A stretch of 34,703 nt of DNA from Bacteroidetes bacterium ADurb.Bin008 (GTDB lineage Bacteria > Bacteroidota > Bacteroidia > Bacteroidales > Tenuifilaceae), in assembly GCA_002071445.1 (NCBI GenBank), contig MWFE01000049.1, forward strand, positions 1-34,703, in the 5' to 3' direction. The notes beneath the pieces are model-generated. The model was not told where the DNA came from. It saw nothing but the letters and a program-made list of their open reading frames with translations, and ran no database searches. How positions within the stretch are numbered: position 1 is the first letter of the stretch; every line of letters begins with the position of its first letter. Of this stretch, positions 1-8,445 are shown in pieces. A program made the translations under genes and the position numbers.

Positions 1-372
1 AAAACGAGTTATTTCCCGTTCCAACAAAACATCATTATCATAATGTTAAAAAAAAAATCATAGTCTAGAGCCTTAATAATTGTTTGCTTAACATCAAATA
101 ATGACTCGTTTGTTTTCACACTTTGGTTCGAAGTATGGGTATATGTTGCTGTGGCTTTTGTCACAGATTGGGCGGAACAGGATCATAATGGTGAATACAT
201 CACTATCAGAGAGCGCATAAGCACGACTTCGCCCCCTTGTGGAAGTTCCGTTAGAAAGTAAGTGGCCTTCATAGGGAATTATTTTATGCTATCTATATGT
301 TAGTGCATAAAAGATGCTAAACCCCCTATGTTTATCCAAATAAATCTCTTGATTTCTTATATCGAACTCACG
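1..372. other. Gene-free left edge with nested inverted repeats
   Basis: No convincing coding region or tRNA is visible on either strand. At 270-330 there are two nested perfect inverted repeats: CATAGGG (270-276) with CCCTATG (324-330), and inside them TTTTATGC (282-289) with GCATAAAA (305-312). They lie just past the stop codon of rsmA, so a 3'-end hairpin is possible, but there is no clear T-tract. AT-rich runs near 45-60 show nothing more. Confidence 0.5.
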
Positions 373-1155
373 TTAAATAGTTTCCCCTGTTTCTCCAATA
401 AAATTTGTCAATTCCACAAAATCAGCAACGCTAAGCTGTTCAGGCCTTTTGTCTAAAAGGGGATGCTCTTGGCTTGACTTGGACAGCAGAGCCTTAAGTG
501 AGTTCCTGAGCGTTTTCCTGCGCTGGTTAAACCCTGTTTTAACAACCTGAATGAACAGCCGTTCATCGCATCCAAGGGTTTTAACGCTATTCCTTGTTAG
601 CCTGATTACCGCCGATTTAACTTTGGGAGGCGGAAAAAATACGCCCTCGCTCACTGTGAATAGGTAGTTGATATTGAAGTAGGCCTGAAGTAAAACGCTG
701 AGTATGCCATATGTCTTCGAGCCCGGGGGCTCGCAAATCCTCTGGGCCACTTCGCGTTGAACCATGCACACAACCTCATTGACCAAATGCCTGTTGTCAA
801 AAATTTTGAAAAATATTTGTGAGGAGATGTTGTAGGGGAAATTTCCAACCACAACCATGTTGTAGCTTGCAATTTCAGATAAATCGAGGCTGATAAAATC
901 GGTAAAAAAAAGGTTCTTACCAAGTTCAGGGTAGTTCTCTCTTAAGTACTCAACCGATTCGGCATCTATTTCGGCAGCGTAAAACTTGGAACCATACCGC
1001 TCCAGCAGCAGACCCGTCAGGATACCCGTGCCGGGACCAACTTCAACAATGGCATTGGCATTGCTTGCGGCAATGCTGTTCACTATTTTTAGCGCCACGC
1101 CCTTGTCCTTCAGGAAATGCTGACCAAGCCTTTTTTTGGGAGTAACGTTCTTCAT
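373..1155 (-). CDS. rsmA: 16S rRNA (adenine1518-N6/adenine1519-N6)-dimethyltransferase RsmA (KsgA)
   Basis: This enzyme uses S-adenosylmethionine to dimethylate two adjacent adenines in the 3'-terminal hairpin of 16S rRNA during late small-subunit maturation in the cytoplasm. The 260-aa protein has the family's usual length and shows the N-terminal KKRLGQHFL signature (residues 7-15), the SAM-binding motif VEVGPGTG (37-44) and the catalytic motif NFPYN (105-109; NLPYN in most proteobacteria). The C-terminal third has the expected basic stretch FNQRRKTLRNSLK. The ATG at 1155 puts the RLGQHFL motif at its normal distance from the N-terminus. The next gene upstream on this strand, which starts at 3331, ends at 1262. 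The 106-bp gap is AT-rich and holds no promoter I could recognise, so whether rsmA is co-transcribed is unclear. Confidence 0.97.
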   Translation of the reverse strand: MKNVTPKKRLGQHFLKDKGVALKIVNSIAASNANAIVEVGPGTGILTGLLLERYGSKFYAAEIDAESVEYLRENYPELGKNLFFTDFISLDLSEIASYNMVVVGNFPYNISSQIFFKIFDNRHLVNEVVCMVQREVAQRICEPPGSKTYGILSVLLQAYFNINYLFTVSEGVFFPPPKVKSAVIRLTRNSVKTLGCDERLFIQVVKTGFNQRRKTLRNSLKALLSKSSQEHPLLDKRPEQLSVADFVELTNFIGETGETI

Positions 1156-1261
1156 AATCTTTTGCGGTTCCTATCGCTTTTAAAAAGCATCAACTGTATT
1201 ATATAATTTTATCAACTTAAATAGTTTTCAATGTATTGCATAATTTTGCTTTACTCAACCG

Positions 1262-3331
1262 TCAAAACTTCATGCGAATCTGGATTCTGGCATCGCTTCG
1301 GGTTGGACCACTAATTCTATCGAGTCCCGAGCCCAGCTCATCCTGAGTGGCAAAGAACGTTTGTGCAACTTTAAACCAGATATCTACATTCCTGCCAACG
1401 GAATATTTTACGAGCAGGTAGGCGCTTGTTCCCCTCGAATAGTACGCAGGGATTGAGAAGTAGTACAACAGATCGCTTTCGTATGCATATATGCGTGTGT
1501 TCCACGAGTCGGTTTCGAAAACGGCAAAACGCCCTGTAAGTGTAAGCGGACTCTTTTCGGGGCGATAGGAAATATCCTGATAGAACATCAGGCCCTTTTC
1601 CATGCTCAAATTTTCCTCCTGGTACCACGAAAATTCAATGCGGCTTTTCAGCTGCACTGTTCGCGAGGGGTTGTACGCCATGTGGAAACGTAACCCGTGC
1701 GTGGAGTAGGGGACCACCCATTGCACTTGAGCCGAATCTATGGCCTGATTCTTCTCCTTTTGTTTCATGCGATACCTAATCTGGAAATTAAAATTTTGGC
1801 GTGGGCTATAGGTTGTCTGGATCAAAAAATCCCTGCCCCTCGATGGGGCATTGACGCCAAATCGCAGCCACGACGATGCAAAAAAATCGGCATAGCCGCT
1901 CACATGCCAATGCTTAACCGGCAGCAGGTCGAATCCCGTGTAAATCCCATTTTCATTGGCAGGACCGGTTGATTCGGACAAGGCACCGGTGTAGTACGTA
2001 CTGAAATCTTTCTGGTAGTGCCTTCCCAAAATGGAAACCTTCAGCTGCTGATGTACTCTGAACATACCTCCGCCTACAACGCCTGCACCATGGTTGAGCG
2101 TACCCGAGGCCTCGCCGAAGAGCATATGATTGCCCAGCGCATAGGTGAAGTCAACACCAATGTTGGTCCTGTTGTTTAGCGGGGGCTCAAAATAGCGATA
2201 GGGTTGGTTGGGCATGTTGTAAAAGCCATCGAGGTTGGCAAACGAGGCGGTGGCACCGACCTTAAGGTTTTTCCAGCCGAAATTGATATTCCCTCCGGTA
2301 ACTAATTCGCTCAGGGTCTTTTTGTTGTTTATTTCGCTGGGCGTACGATGAAGTCCGCTGATGGGTAAAGATGAAAAAACCACGCTATCTTCAACTGATA
2401 AATCGGAGATGTTGGCATCGATTTTTTTGTATGAGCCGAAAACCGTGATGTCGAAACGCCCTAAAGTTACCGTTGTGCCAAGGCCACGCAAAAACTGATT
2501 CTCGTTGGTTGAACTGGAGCGGTATAATCCCTTGGCGCGTTTTCTTACTCCCATTGGGTCGGGCGATTTGCCAAACGAGGCGCTGGTCCATAGGGTTAGA
2601 CCCTGGCCAAAATCGGCATTGAAATCGCCAACCACCAGCGTTCGTATCATGCCGATATCTTTAACCTGTAGGTGGCCCGAGTAGTGATCGAAGCCATAGG
2701 GATTTGATCCCCTGAAGAACTCCTCACCGGGATCTTTTTCGCCCACAAAACCGGCCTGAAAACCGCTGCGTGTTTGATATGTATAGCGTGTGTAAAGTCC
2801 CAATTTATTGCCTGCATATCGGGTGGCATCGGGATTGCTTGCAGGCGGGGGTTTATACCCTTCAGGAGTTTCGATAAGCGATTTGGCCCTGAAAAATAAA
2901 TCGTGTTTGCCACGTTTCAGTTGGGGCAATGAAGTGTCTTTTTTCGTCTTGTCTTCAAGGGTAATGAATGGTATAAGCCTGACAATATCGCTGTAATCAA
3001 AGCCAATTACAAGCTGCAGCTCGTAAATGGTTACAATCTTACCGTTCTGCTTAATATAGTCGAGCAGGGATTGAATCTGAAAACTGGTTAAAAATATTAG
3101 CTTGTCAAGCTCTTCGCTCGTTGCACTATTGATGTTGATGGGGTTCTCGCTCAGGTAAATTAAATCCTCTGCCAGAGCGTCGGGGTCAACTCCCTCTTCG
3201 CCTGAAGCAACCATATCTTCCAGGATATCGGCTATAACGCTTTGGGGATCAACCTCGGGTATTTGTCCAGGAGAAGTGTTTGCCAAAAGGCAAATAATGG
3301 AAAGGGTTAATATTAACCTTATCAACTTCAT
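1262..3331 (-). CDS. Exported helix-hairpin-helix protein with predicted outer-membrane beta-barrel
   Basis: The 689-aa product starts with a signal peptide (about residues 1-22). An acidic linker and a ComEA-like helix-hairpin-helix segment follow (about 64-115, with ININSAT and a second hairpin around TIYELQLVIGF). The remaining ~550 residues are rich in alternating polar and aromatic strands and end in RIQIRMKF, a typical terminal strand of an outer-membrane barrel. Similar proteins occur in Bacteroidota; I know no established function, and DNA binding should not be assumed from the HhH motif because it would lie in the periplasm. Its ATG overlaps the stop codon of the PorV-like gene upstream by 4 bp (ATGA, 3328-3331), which points to translational coupling and a shared role. 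Confidence 0.8.
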   Translation of the reverse strand: MKLIRLILTLSIICLLANTSPGQIPEVDPQSVIADILEDMVASGEEGVDPDALAEDLIYLSENPININSATSEELDKLIFLTSFQIQSLLDYIKQNGKIVTIYELQLVIGFDYSDIVRLIPFITLEDKTKKDTSLPQLKRGKHDLFFRAKSLIETPEGYKPPPASNPDATRYAGNKLGLYTRYTYQTRSGFQAGFVGEKDPGEEFFRGSNPYGFDHYSGHLQVKDIGMIRTLVVGDFNADFGQGLTLWTSASFGKSPDPMGVRKRAKGLYRSSSTNENQFLRGLGTTVTLGRFDITVFGSYKKIDANISDLSVEDSVVFSSLPISGLHRTPSEINNKKTLSELVTGGNINFGWKNLKVGATASFANLDGFYNMPNQPYRYFEPPLNNRTNIGVDFTYALGNHMLFGEASGTLNHGAGVVGGGMFRVHQQLKVSILGRHYQKDFSTYYTGALSESTGPANENGIYTGFDLLPVKHWHVSGYADFFASSWLRFGVNAPSRGRDFLIQTTYSPRQNFNFQIRYRMKQKEKNQAIDSAQVQWVVPYSTHGLRFHMAYNPSRTVQLKSRIEFSWYQEENLSMEKGLMFYQDISYRPEKSPLTLTGRFAVFETDSWNTRIYAYESDLLYYFSIPAYYSRGTSAYLLVKYSVGRNVDIWFKVAQTFFATQDELGSGLDRISGPTRSDARIQIRMKF

Positions 3332-4230
3332 TGATCTGCAGAATCATCGGGTAAACCTTTTTTCTTCACGCCAAATTGGTAAGCAGCCGTGAAGTGCGGT
3401 GTATAGCCCATGTATTCGTGACGCGTAAAGGCTGCACTAATTTGAATCGGCCCCTTGCTATAGCCTATCCCAAAGCACATAAGCGAAGGATTTGTGGCCA
3501 TCCCGATTCTAAAGGCAAGGTTAGGCAAAGGAGTGTACTCAACGCCACCCTTAAATGATTGCTTTTCATCAATGTTTTTCTCAACCCCGACTGTCAATAG
3601 CGCCTTTTCCCCCAGAGTGTAGGCCAAGCCAAAATCTACGATTGTTGGGATTCTCTCGTCCCGTAGGATTTTACTTCGCGTTGGATTCAGGATATGAAGG
3701 CCTACGGCTAAGTCGGGAAACGGAATGTAAAGAATCCCCCCTTCGGCCGTAAAGGCTGCGGTACTACCATATTCACCGGCAATGTAAACATGATGAACAT
3801 TCAACTGCACTCCTGCGCTAAGGGTAGGCATCAACTTCATGCCATAGGCCAATCCCGCCTTGGTTTGGCTAAACTGGGAAAATCCCAAACGCTTAATCGA
3901 GATTCCGAGAGAGCCCGGGCGAACGGGAATAATCGACCCTAATGCGGAGAAGTTTAGTTCAGGTGTGATAAACCGATTCTCGTGATGAACTCCAATCCAT
4001 GCATACTCCTGATACCCCAAACCCGCCTGATTGTAGAATAGCGACCAGGCATCGGGGATACTCACCCCGGAATAACCCAATGCTATAGCCCTGCTTCCCG
4101 GTTGCTCCACGGGAAATCCGGCCGAAACCCTTTTGCAAGGTGTGAATACACAGGCTAACAGAACGGCCAGGAGTATTACCCTATGCAGTTTCGATGGTTC
4201 AAATCGGGTATATGGATGTTTCCCTGTCAT
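3328..4230 (-). CDS. PorV/PorQ-like outer-membrane beta-barrel protein
   Basis: The 300-aa product has an N-terminal hydrophobic segment (about residues 18-36) with a likely cleavage site after VSA. The mature start has the form EQPGSRAIALGYSGVSIPDAWSLFYNQAGLG, which is how PorV/PorQ-type and FadL-like barrels of Bacteroidota begin (written here in full only as a short hallmark: GSRAIALGYSG and NQAGLG). Repeated GLAY/GVQL/GVEY strands fit a 12-16-strand barrel. PorV shuttles T9SS cargo to the surface, but many paralogues have unknown roles, so only the fold is claimed. The gene sits between purE (1-bp overlap, TAATG at the junction) and the HhH/barrel gene (4-bp overlap). It is therefore the middle of a tightly coupled trio in which the two membrane proteins probably work together. 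Confidence 0.72.
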   Translation of the reverse strand: MTGKHPYTRFEPSKLHRVILLAVLLACVFTPCKRVSAGFPVEQPGSRAIALGYSGVSIPDAWSLFYNQAGLGYQEYAWIGVHHENRFITPELNFSALGSIIPVRPGSLGISIKRLGFSQFSQTKAGLAYGMKLMPTLSAGVQLNVHHVYIAGEYGSTAAFTAEGGILYIPFPDLAVGLHILNPTRSKILRDERIPTIVDFGLAYTLGEKALLTVGVEKNIDEKQSFKGGVEYTPLPNLAFRIGMATNPSLMCFGIGYSKGPIQISAAFTRHEYMGYTPHFTAAYQFGVKKKGLPDDSADQ

Positions 4231-4745
4231 TATTGGTTTGTTCTATACTCAAAATGTATTTTCGACAGCTCCTCATTGGCCGCAACAACCTTTTTGGCCA
4301 AGTCGTTTTTTAAATTAACAACCCTTTCCATGACATCGTTTTCTCCCGTTCCAATAATCTGTGCAGCCAGAATGGCTGCATTGCGCGAGCCATTTAAGGC
4401 AACGGTGGCCACGGGAATTCCGGCAGGCATTTGCAGAATGGAAAGGATTGAATCCCATCCGTCGATAGAATTGGATGACTTAATGGGTACCCCAATCACC
4501 GGAAGCGGCGTGAAAGCAGCAATAACCCCGGGCAGATGAGCAGCCCCGCCGGCCCCTGCAATAATTACCTTTATTCCTTTCCCTAAGGCATTGCGTGCAA
4601 ATTCAGCTACCCTGTCGGGTGTTCTGTGAGCAGAAAGCGCATTGAGTTCGAAGGGTATTTTAAGGTCGTTGAGCAGCTTGCATGCGTCTTCCATAATCGG
4701 CATGTCCGAAGAACTGCCCATGATAATGCTAACTTTAGGATTCAT
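4230..4745 (-). CDS. purE: 5-(carboxyamino)imidazole ribonucleotide mutase PurE
   Basis: PurE (class I) converts N5-carboxyaminoimidazole ribonucleotide to 4-carboxy-5-aminoimidazole ribonucleotide in purine synthesis. The 171-aa product has the usual length and shows the family motifs in order: the N-terminal phosphate-binding loop IIMGSSSDMP, the active-site segment SAHRTPDR, the glycine-rich AGAGGAAHLPG, and GWDSILSILQMP followed by GIPVAT. The start ATG at 4745 leaves MNPKVSIIMGSSSD, which is normal. The last base of its TAA is the first base of the next gene's ATG (4230), so a housekeeping purine gene is coupled to two outer-membrane genes. A candidate promoter -7 element lies about 55 bp upstream. 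purM (26633-27808) is in the same window but in another operon. Confidence 0.97.
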   Translation of the reverse strand: MNPKVSIIMGSSSDMPIMEDACKLLNDLKIPFELNALSAHRTPDRVAEFARNALGKGIKVIIAGAGGAAHLPGVIAAFTPLPVIGVPIKSSNSIDGWDSILSILQMPAGIPVATVALNGSRNAAILAAQIIGTGENDVMERVVNLKNDLAKKVVAANEELSKIHFEYRTNQ

Positions 4746-4798
4746 TGCGGTTCCGTTTTTTATTTTTCGTCTAAAATAACTCTTTTCAAGTTTTCTGT

Positions 4799-4806
4799 CA
4801 AAGATA
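4799..4806 (-). promoter_or_regulatory. Candidate Bacteroidota -7 element for the purE operon
   Basis: On the minus strand the sequence reads TATCTTTG, matching TAnnTTTG, 53 bp before the purE ATG. The -33 region is T-rich (GTTTTTC) and not a clean TTTG, so this is a motif match only. Confidence 0.45.
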
Positions 4807-4884
4807 ACTGTTGCAAGGCATGTGAAAAACTTCTTTTCCGCCTATTGGTTGGGTTAACTGTCAACTTTCTTTACAAGGTAAACC

Positions 4885-5643
4885 CTAATCATAGTACTGA
4901 GGGGCAATCTGTTTGTGAGTATTGACACACAGTGTATGCACCTCTTCAATGAATTGGCCAATTTCCTTTTCCCTGTATTCATCGGGTAGGATTGCAGGCA
5001 GAATTCGCATTTTGAGAACCTGTTTACCCTTAATAGTGTAGCCATTTTTTGGGATTACTTCCATCGACCCATCAATGATTACGGGCAGAACAGGGTATTC
5101 GGTTTTTTTTGCCAAAACAAAAGCTCCATCCTTAAAACGTTTTATTTGTCCATCGGTAGAGCGCGTCCCCTCGGGAAAAATAAGTACAGATGTATTTCTG
5201 TTTAGGTGATATTGCGCCTCCTTAACCATTTTTAAGGCTCCCTTTAAGCGTGTCCGATCGATGGCAATGTGGCGGTTTAGCCAAAGGTTCCAGCCTATCA
5301 CAGGGATGTTGAATATTTCGCGTTTTGCTACCCACTTGAAATGCATGCGGAGACGGTAAAGCAGCACAATGTCCATTGCACTTTGGTGGTTTGAAATGAT
5401 GATGTAGGGCTGTCCTTTACGGATATGCTCCTCCCCCTGAATATCAATTTTCCAAAAAGGATTTATTCGAATATAGAACATGGCCCAAAAGATGGAATAC
5501 CTATGGAGCAATCTCAACTCCTTATCCCACCATGCGGTAAAAAGCCATACAAGAATATTGAATGCAAAAAATATAATGCTTGACAAACCGATTAGGGTCC
5601 AAACAAGGGGGGTTGTAAAGTACTTAACCAAAAATCTGTACAT
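4885..5643 (-). CDS. plsC: 1-acyl-sn-glycerol-3-phosphate acyltransferase (PlsC family)
   Basis: PlsC acylates lysophosphatidic acid to phosphatidic acid at the inner membrane, a core step of phospholipid synthesis. The 252-aa protein has two hydrophobic N-terminal segments (about residues 10-36 and 50-60), the acyltransferase motif NHQSAMD (85-91, NHxxxxD), the middle motif around IAIDR, and the substrate-binding FPEGTRS (156-162), followed by the usual P-V-L-P-V-I-I-D strand. Length and motif spacing are normal. The ATG at 5643 precedes the hydrophobic segment directly. A candidate -7 element lies 56 bp upstream. The 139-bp gap to purE downstream has its own promoter-like motif, so the two are probably separate transcription units. 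Confidence 0.92.
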   Translation of the reverse strand: MYRFLVKYFTTPLVWTLIGLSSIIFFAFNILVWLFTAWWDKELRLLHRYSIFWAMFYIRINPFWKIDIQGEEHIRKGQPYIIISNHQSAMDIVLLYRLRMHFKWVAKREIFNIPVIGWNLWLNRHIAIDRTRLKGALKMVKEAQYHLNRNTSVLIFPEGTRSTDGQIKRFKDGAFVLAKKTEYPVLPVIIDGSMEVIPKNGYTIKGKQVLKMRILPAILPDEYREKEIGQFIEEVHTLCVNTHKQIAPQYYD

Positions 5644-5698
5644 GTACTCGGTGCTTTTAATAGTGTACGCCTCAATTGCAAAGCATGAAAAGCAATGG

Positions 5699-5706
5699 CA
5701 AAGTTA
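5699..5706 (-). promoter_or_regulatory. Candidate Bacteroidota -7 element for plsC
   Basis: The minus strand reads TAACTTTG followed by C, matching TAnnTTTG, 56 bp upstream of the plsC ATG. No clear TTTG lies at the -33 position, so support is partial. Confidence 0.4.
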
Positions 5707-5864
5707 GACATTTCATTCGTTTATGAGCCTTCATCCATTTTTAATAATTTGTGCAATATCCTAACCTCTCCCTAATTTTCAACCCGTTCTTTTACCCGGA
5801 TACTTATTTTGCAGTGGGTTAAAGAGGTACATCCCCATGATGAAGAAAATTTTTAATAAAACTT

Positions 5865-5893
5865 TTTGATTATTTTTTTTGGCACTACCTTTG
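5865..5893 (+). promoter_or_regulatory. Candidate promoter of the small exported protein gene
   Basis: TTTG (5865-5868) and TACCTTTG (5886-5893) form a Bacteroidota-type promoter with a 17-bp spacer, slightly shorter than the usual 19-21. It overlaps the position where a longer TTG-initiated reading frame would start, which argues that translation starts later, at 5972. Confidence 0.5.
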
Positions 5894-5971
5894 CAATCAT
5901 TAAGACATTTTTACAAATGGTTAGTTTTATTCCATATGTATATGTTGGTTAACCGAGACAAATTATTTAGA

Positions 5972-6523
5972 ATGAGATTTATTATCAGCTTTTTTCTACT
6001 GATTTTATTCTCTCTTCCGCTTTTTGCACAGGCCCCTGCTTCAGCAGAAAAGGAACCCTCCGATACCATTGTGCTCATTAGCGGTAGGAAAATGGCAGCT
6101 TTTGTTCAAAATGTATCCCCCAGTAAAATATCATACTTTCCCATAGGTTCAAAAGAGCTAAAGGATATGGACCGCAAGCAGGTGCATAAAATAATGTACC
6201 GTAATGGCAGGGTTGAAACATTCAATACGATGGCAGTGCAGGTTGTATCCGAAGGTGATTGGCAAACCGTCATCCTTACTGACAACATGGATGATGTGGA
6301 GGGTTTTTTCCCCTTGGGTGAAGTACAGGCCCAGTCGTCACCAAAAAGCCGCAATGCCCGTTCGGCACGTCAAAGTGCCGATATCCGCCTAAAGAAAAGG
6401 GCGGTGAACATGGGCGGATTAGTGGTATTCATTACCAAGCGTGAATCGAAAGGTGGCTACGGCGAAACCCCTACCCACTACGTTGAAGGCATCGTTTACG
6501 GATTTGAACCGCCTGCCGAATAG
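5972..6523 (+). CDS. Small exported protein of unknown function
   Basis: The 183-aa product has a clear signal peptide (hydrophobic FFLLILFSLPLF, cleavage probably after AQA) and a mature domain containing SDTIVLISGRKMAAFVQNVSPSKISYF. This resembles the small beta-strand modules in Bacteroidota proteins that begin DxIxLxxGxxxxxxVxxIxxxxIxY. I do not know its function. The reading frame is open back to a TTG at 5879, but that start would lie inside the likely promoter and add 31 residues ahead of the signal peptide, so ATG 5972 is preferred. The C-terminal region (about residues 110-150) is basic and serine-rich, then ends in a short strand-rich tail. It converges on the anti-sigma/TonB gene with only 12 bp between the stop codons. 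Confidence 0.75.
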   Translation: MRFIISFFLLILFSLPLFAQAPASAEKEPSDTIVLISGRKMAAFVQNVSPSKISYFPIGSKELKDMDRKQVHKIMYRNGRVETFNTMAVQVVSEGDWQTVILTDNMDDVEGFFPLGEVQAQSSPKSRNARSARQSADIRLKKRAVNMGGLVVFITKRESKGGYGETPTHYVEGIVYGFEPPAE

Positions 6524-6535
6524 CCTAAATCATTT

Positions 6536-7750
6536 TTATTCAAGCTTGAAAACCACCGGAAAAGTAAGATTAACCCTTACGGGTTTTCCTCTTTGTTTTC
6601 CCGGTTGCCACTTGGGGCTCGATTCAATAACACGAACCGCTTCCTGGTCAAGTGCAGGGTCAATGCCCCTGACAACCTTCACATTGGTGACCTTTCCGTC
6701 GGCCTCCACAATAAAGCTGACAATAACTTTACCCTGAATGCCGTTTTCGGCCGCGCTCTCCGGGTACTTTATGCTCTTCGCAATGTAATTGCGGAATGCA
6801 TTGATATCGCCACCTTCAAAAACCGGCATCTCCTCAACCACAATAAAAATTTCTTTCTCTTCCACGTCCTCCTCCTCTTTGGCAAACGTCACTATTTTTA
6901 CCATGGCTTCGTCATTGTCTTCAGTAGCAAGAGGGTGCTCAGCATCATCTAAGTCAATATTCCCGACCGCCTTATGGCGCAATGCTTGCTTGGGCCTTCT
7001 TTTGCTACTTACCTGTCCCGCCGATGGCATGGGCCTGGGCGGAGGAGGTACGGCGGCAAGTTCTGCAATTGGAACAATTTCTTCTTTGTCCGTGCTCACT
7101 TCCGCTGCCTGGGGCCGGGCGATACCGGAGTCGGCAGCCTGTCCATACTGAAACAGTTCCTCTTCGTCTGAGATATCCACCATGTCATCTATGACAGCCA
7201 TATCATCGTTTATTACAGTGATGGCCGTAGGGGGTGGAGGAACATTTTGATTTTTTTCAACTTTTTGCTCTCTTACGGTTTCCTCCTGCGTTTCTACCTC
7301 TGTAGTGCTAGCAGGTGAAGTAGGTGGTTCGGGAATGGCAGCAGGAGCTGCATGTTCGCTCTTTTTCTCTTCCTTCACGGAAAGTTGTTCCGCAATTTCA
7401 AGCGGTTGAGAGATTCGGCTTAGCGAGTGGTAAATCAGAGCCGATATGGAGATAAGAACAAGCAGGGCAGCAGCAATCTTTAGGTAGAATGGCACACCTA
7501 TTCGTCTTGGCGTGGTACCGACTTTTTCATCAATAGCCCTGTGAACCCTCTCGACCATTGCATCCATGCTTTGGGGAGAATCCAGCAGGCTCAATCCTTC
7601 CAGCTCATCAGCACACATGGGGCACACAGCCAGGTGTCGTTCCACTCTGTTCATCTCAACACCCGTGAGTCGGCCCTGCAGGTATGCTATCAGCACCTCC
7701 TGTGCAATACACTGTGAGCTTTTGTTAGGTATATCGATTTTAGGTTTCAT
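6536..7750 (-). CDS. Anti-sigma zinc-finger / TonB C-terminal fusion protein
   Basis: The 404-aa protein joins two modules. Residues 1-60 hold an anti-sigma zinc-finger arrangement (C14, H39-x3-C43-x2-C46) on the cytoplasmic side, followed by one membrane segment (about 87-108). Residues about 110-300 are a Pro/Glu-rich periplasmic stretch with PPPP runs. Residues about 306-404 are a TonB C-terminal domain (VFEGGDINAFRNYI, IQGKVIVSFIVEADGKV, FPVVFKLE). ZAS-type domains bind ECF sigma factors, and TonB C-termini contact outer-membrane partners, so the protein could link an envelope signal to the sigma factor. The start overlaps the end of the ECF sigma gene by 11 bp, as expected for a sigma/anti-sigma pair. 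An energy-coupling TonB role without the sigma link is the alternative. Confidence 0.85.
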   Translation of the reverse strand: MKPKIDIPNKSSQCIAQEVLIAYLQGRLTGVEMNRVERHLAVCPMCADELEGLSLLDSPQSMDAMVERVHRAIDEKVGTTPRRIGVPFYLKIAAALLVLISISALIYHSLSRISQPLEIAEQLSVKEEKKSEHAAPAAIPEPPTSPASTTEVETQEETVREQKVEKNQNVPPPPTAITVINDDMAVIDDMVDISDEEELFQYGQAADSGIARPQAAEVSTDKEEIVPIAELAAVPPPPRPMPSAGQVSSKRRPKQALRHKAVGNIDLDDAEHPLATEDNDEAMVKIVTFAKEEEDVEEKEIFIVVEEMPVFEGGDINAFRNYIAKSIKYPESAAENGIQGKVIVSFIVEADGKVTNVKVVRGIDPALDQEAVRVIESSPKWQPGKQRGKPVRVNLTFPVVFKLE

Positions 7751-8321
7751 ATCCTGATAAGCTGATTTTTAGATTTCGTTTGCCGTTTTGTATATAACTC
7801 TTCACCTGATTCAGGGTGTAGCCCGTGATTTCGGCCACCTCCTGATAGCTCTTGTCCTTTAGGTAGAATAGCTCAATACAAATACGTTGCTCTTCCGATA
7901 GGCTCCCCAGCTCGCGCTGCATTTTCCCAATTTGCTCCTCCATGCCATCGTCACTTCCATGATACAAATCGTGGTGAAATTCCATAAGGGGATTCTGAAA
8001 ATTTATGAAATCCTGTTGATGGGTAGTTTCATACTTCTTGTCCCTAATCTCATGCAGGCAATAATTTTTGGTTACCATGTAAAGCCACGATTTGAAGTTG
8101 GAAACCGAATGCTTTTTCAAATCCTCGAATAGCTTTTCAAATATTCCCATGGCGGCGTCCTCGCACTCATCCCTCCTGCGCAGATATTTCATGCATACGG
8201 CCAGCACAAACCGTGTGTATCGCTTGTAAAGAATGCCCACCAACTCCTTGTCGCCCTTCAGGCGATAGGCATCGATAAGCTCGTTATCGGACAGGTTCTC
8301 TATACCTTTCTTTAAAGCCAA
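7740..8321 (-). CDS. ECF-type RNA polymerase sigma factor
   Basis: The 193-aa protein has sigma region 2 (about residues 25-90, with LYKRYTRFVLAVCMKYL and the acidic DECEDAAMGIFEKLF) and region 4 with its helix-turn-helix (about 138-185, with SEEQRICIELFYLKDKSYQEV and LNQVKSYIQNGKRNLK). It lacks regions 1 and 3, as ECF factors do. The only sensible start is a TTG at 8321; the next in-frame ATG would remove most of region 2. It overlaps the anti-sigma/TonB gene by 11 bp and is divergent from the vWA gene at 8446, across 124 bp that contain a small inverted repeat CAGATT/AATCTG (about 8371-8387). The three genes may form one regulatory unit; the target promoters are unknown. Confidence 0.92.
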   Translation of the reverse strand: MALKKGIENLSDNELIDAYRLKGDKELVGILYKRYTRFVLAVCMKYLRRRDECEDAAMGIFEKLFEDLKKHSVSNFKSWLYMVTKNYCLHEIRDKKYETTHQQDFINFQNPLMEFHHDLYHGSDDGMEEQIGKMQRELGSLSEEQRICIELFYLKDKSYQEVAEITGYTLNQVKSYIQNGKRNLKISLSGYET

Positions 8322-8445
8322 TGTATTGACCCTGAGTTTAATTTTTTAAAAGTATAAAAAATAATTGAGACAGATTATGGAAATCTGCTAACGCTTGTAT
8401 CCCTATTGTAAACGAACCCAAGTTTAACTTTAATACTTTGAAATC

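Noticed and set aside
5879..5971. TTG-initiated longer form of the small exported protein
   Set aside because: The start overlaps the likely promoter, and the ATG at 5972 gives a normal signal peptide.
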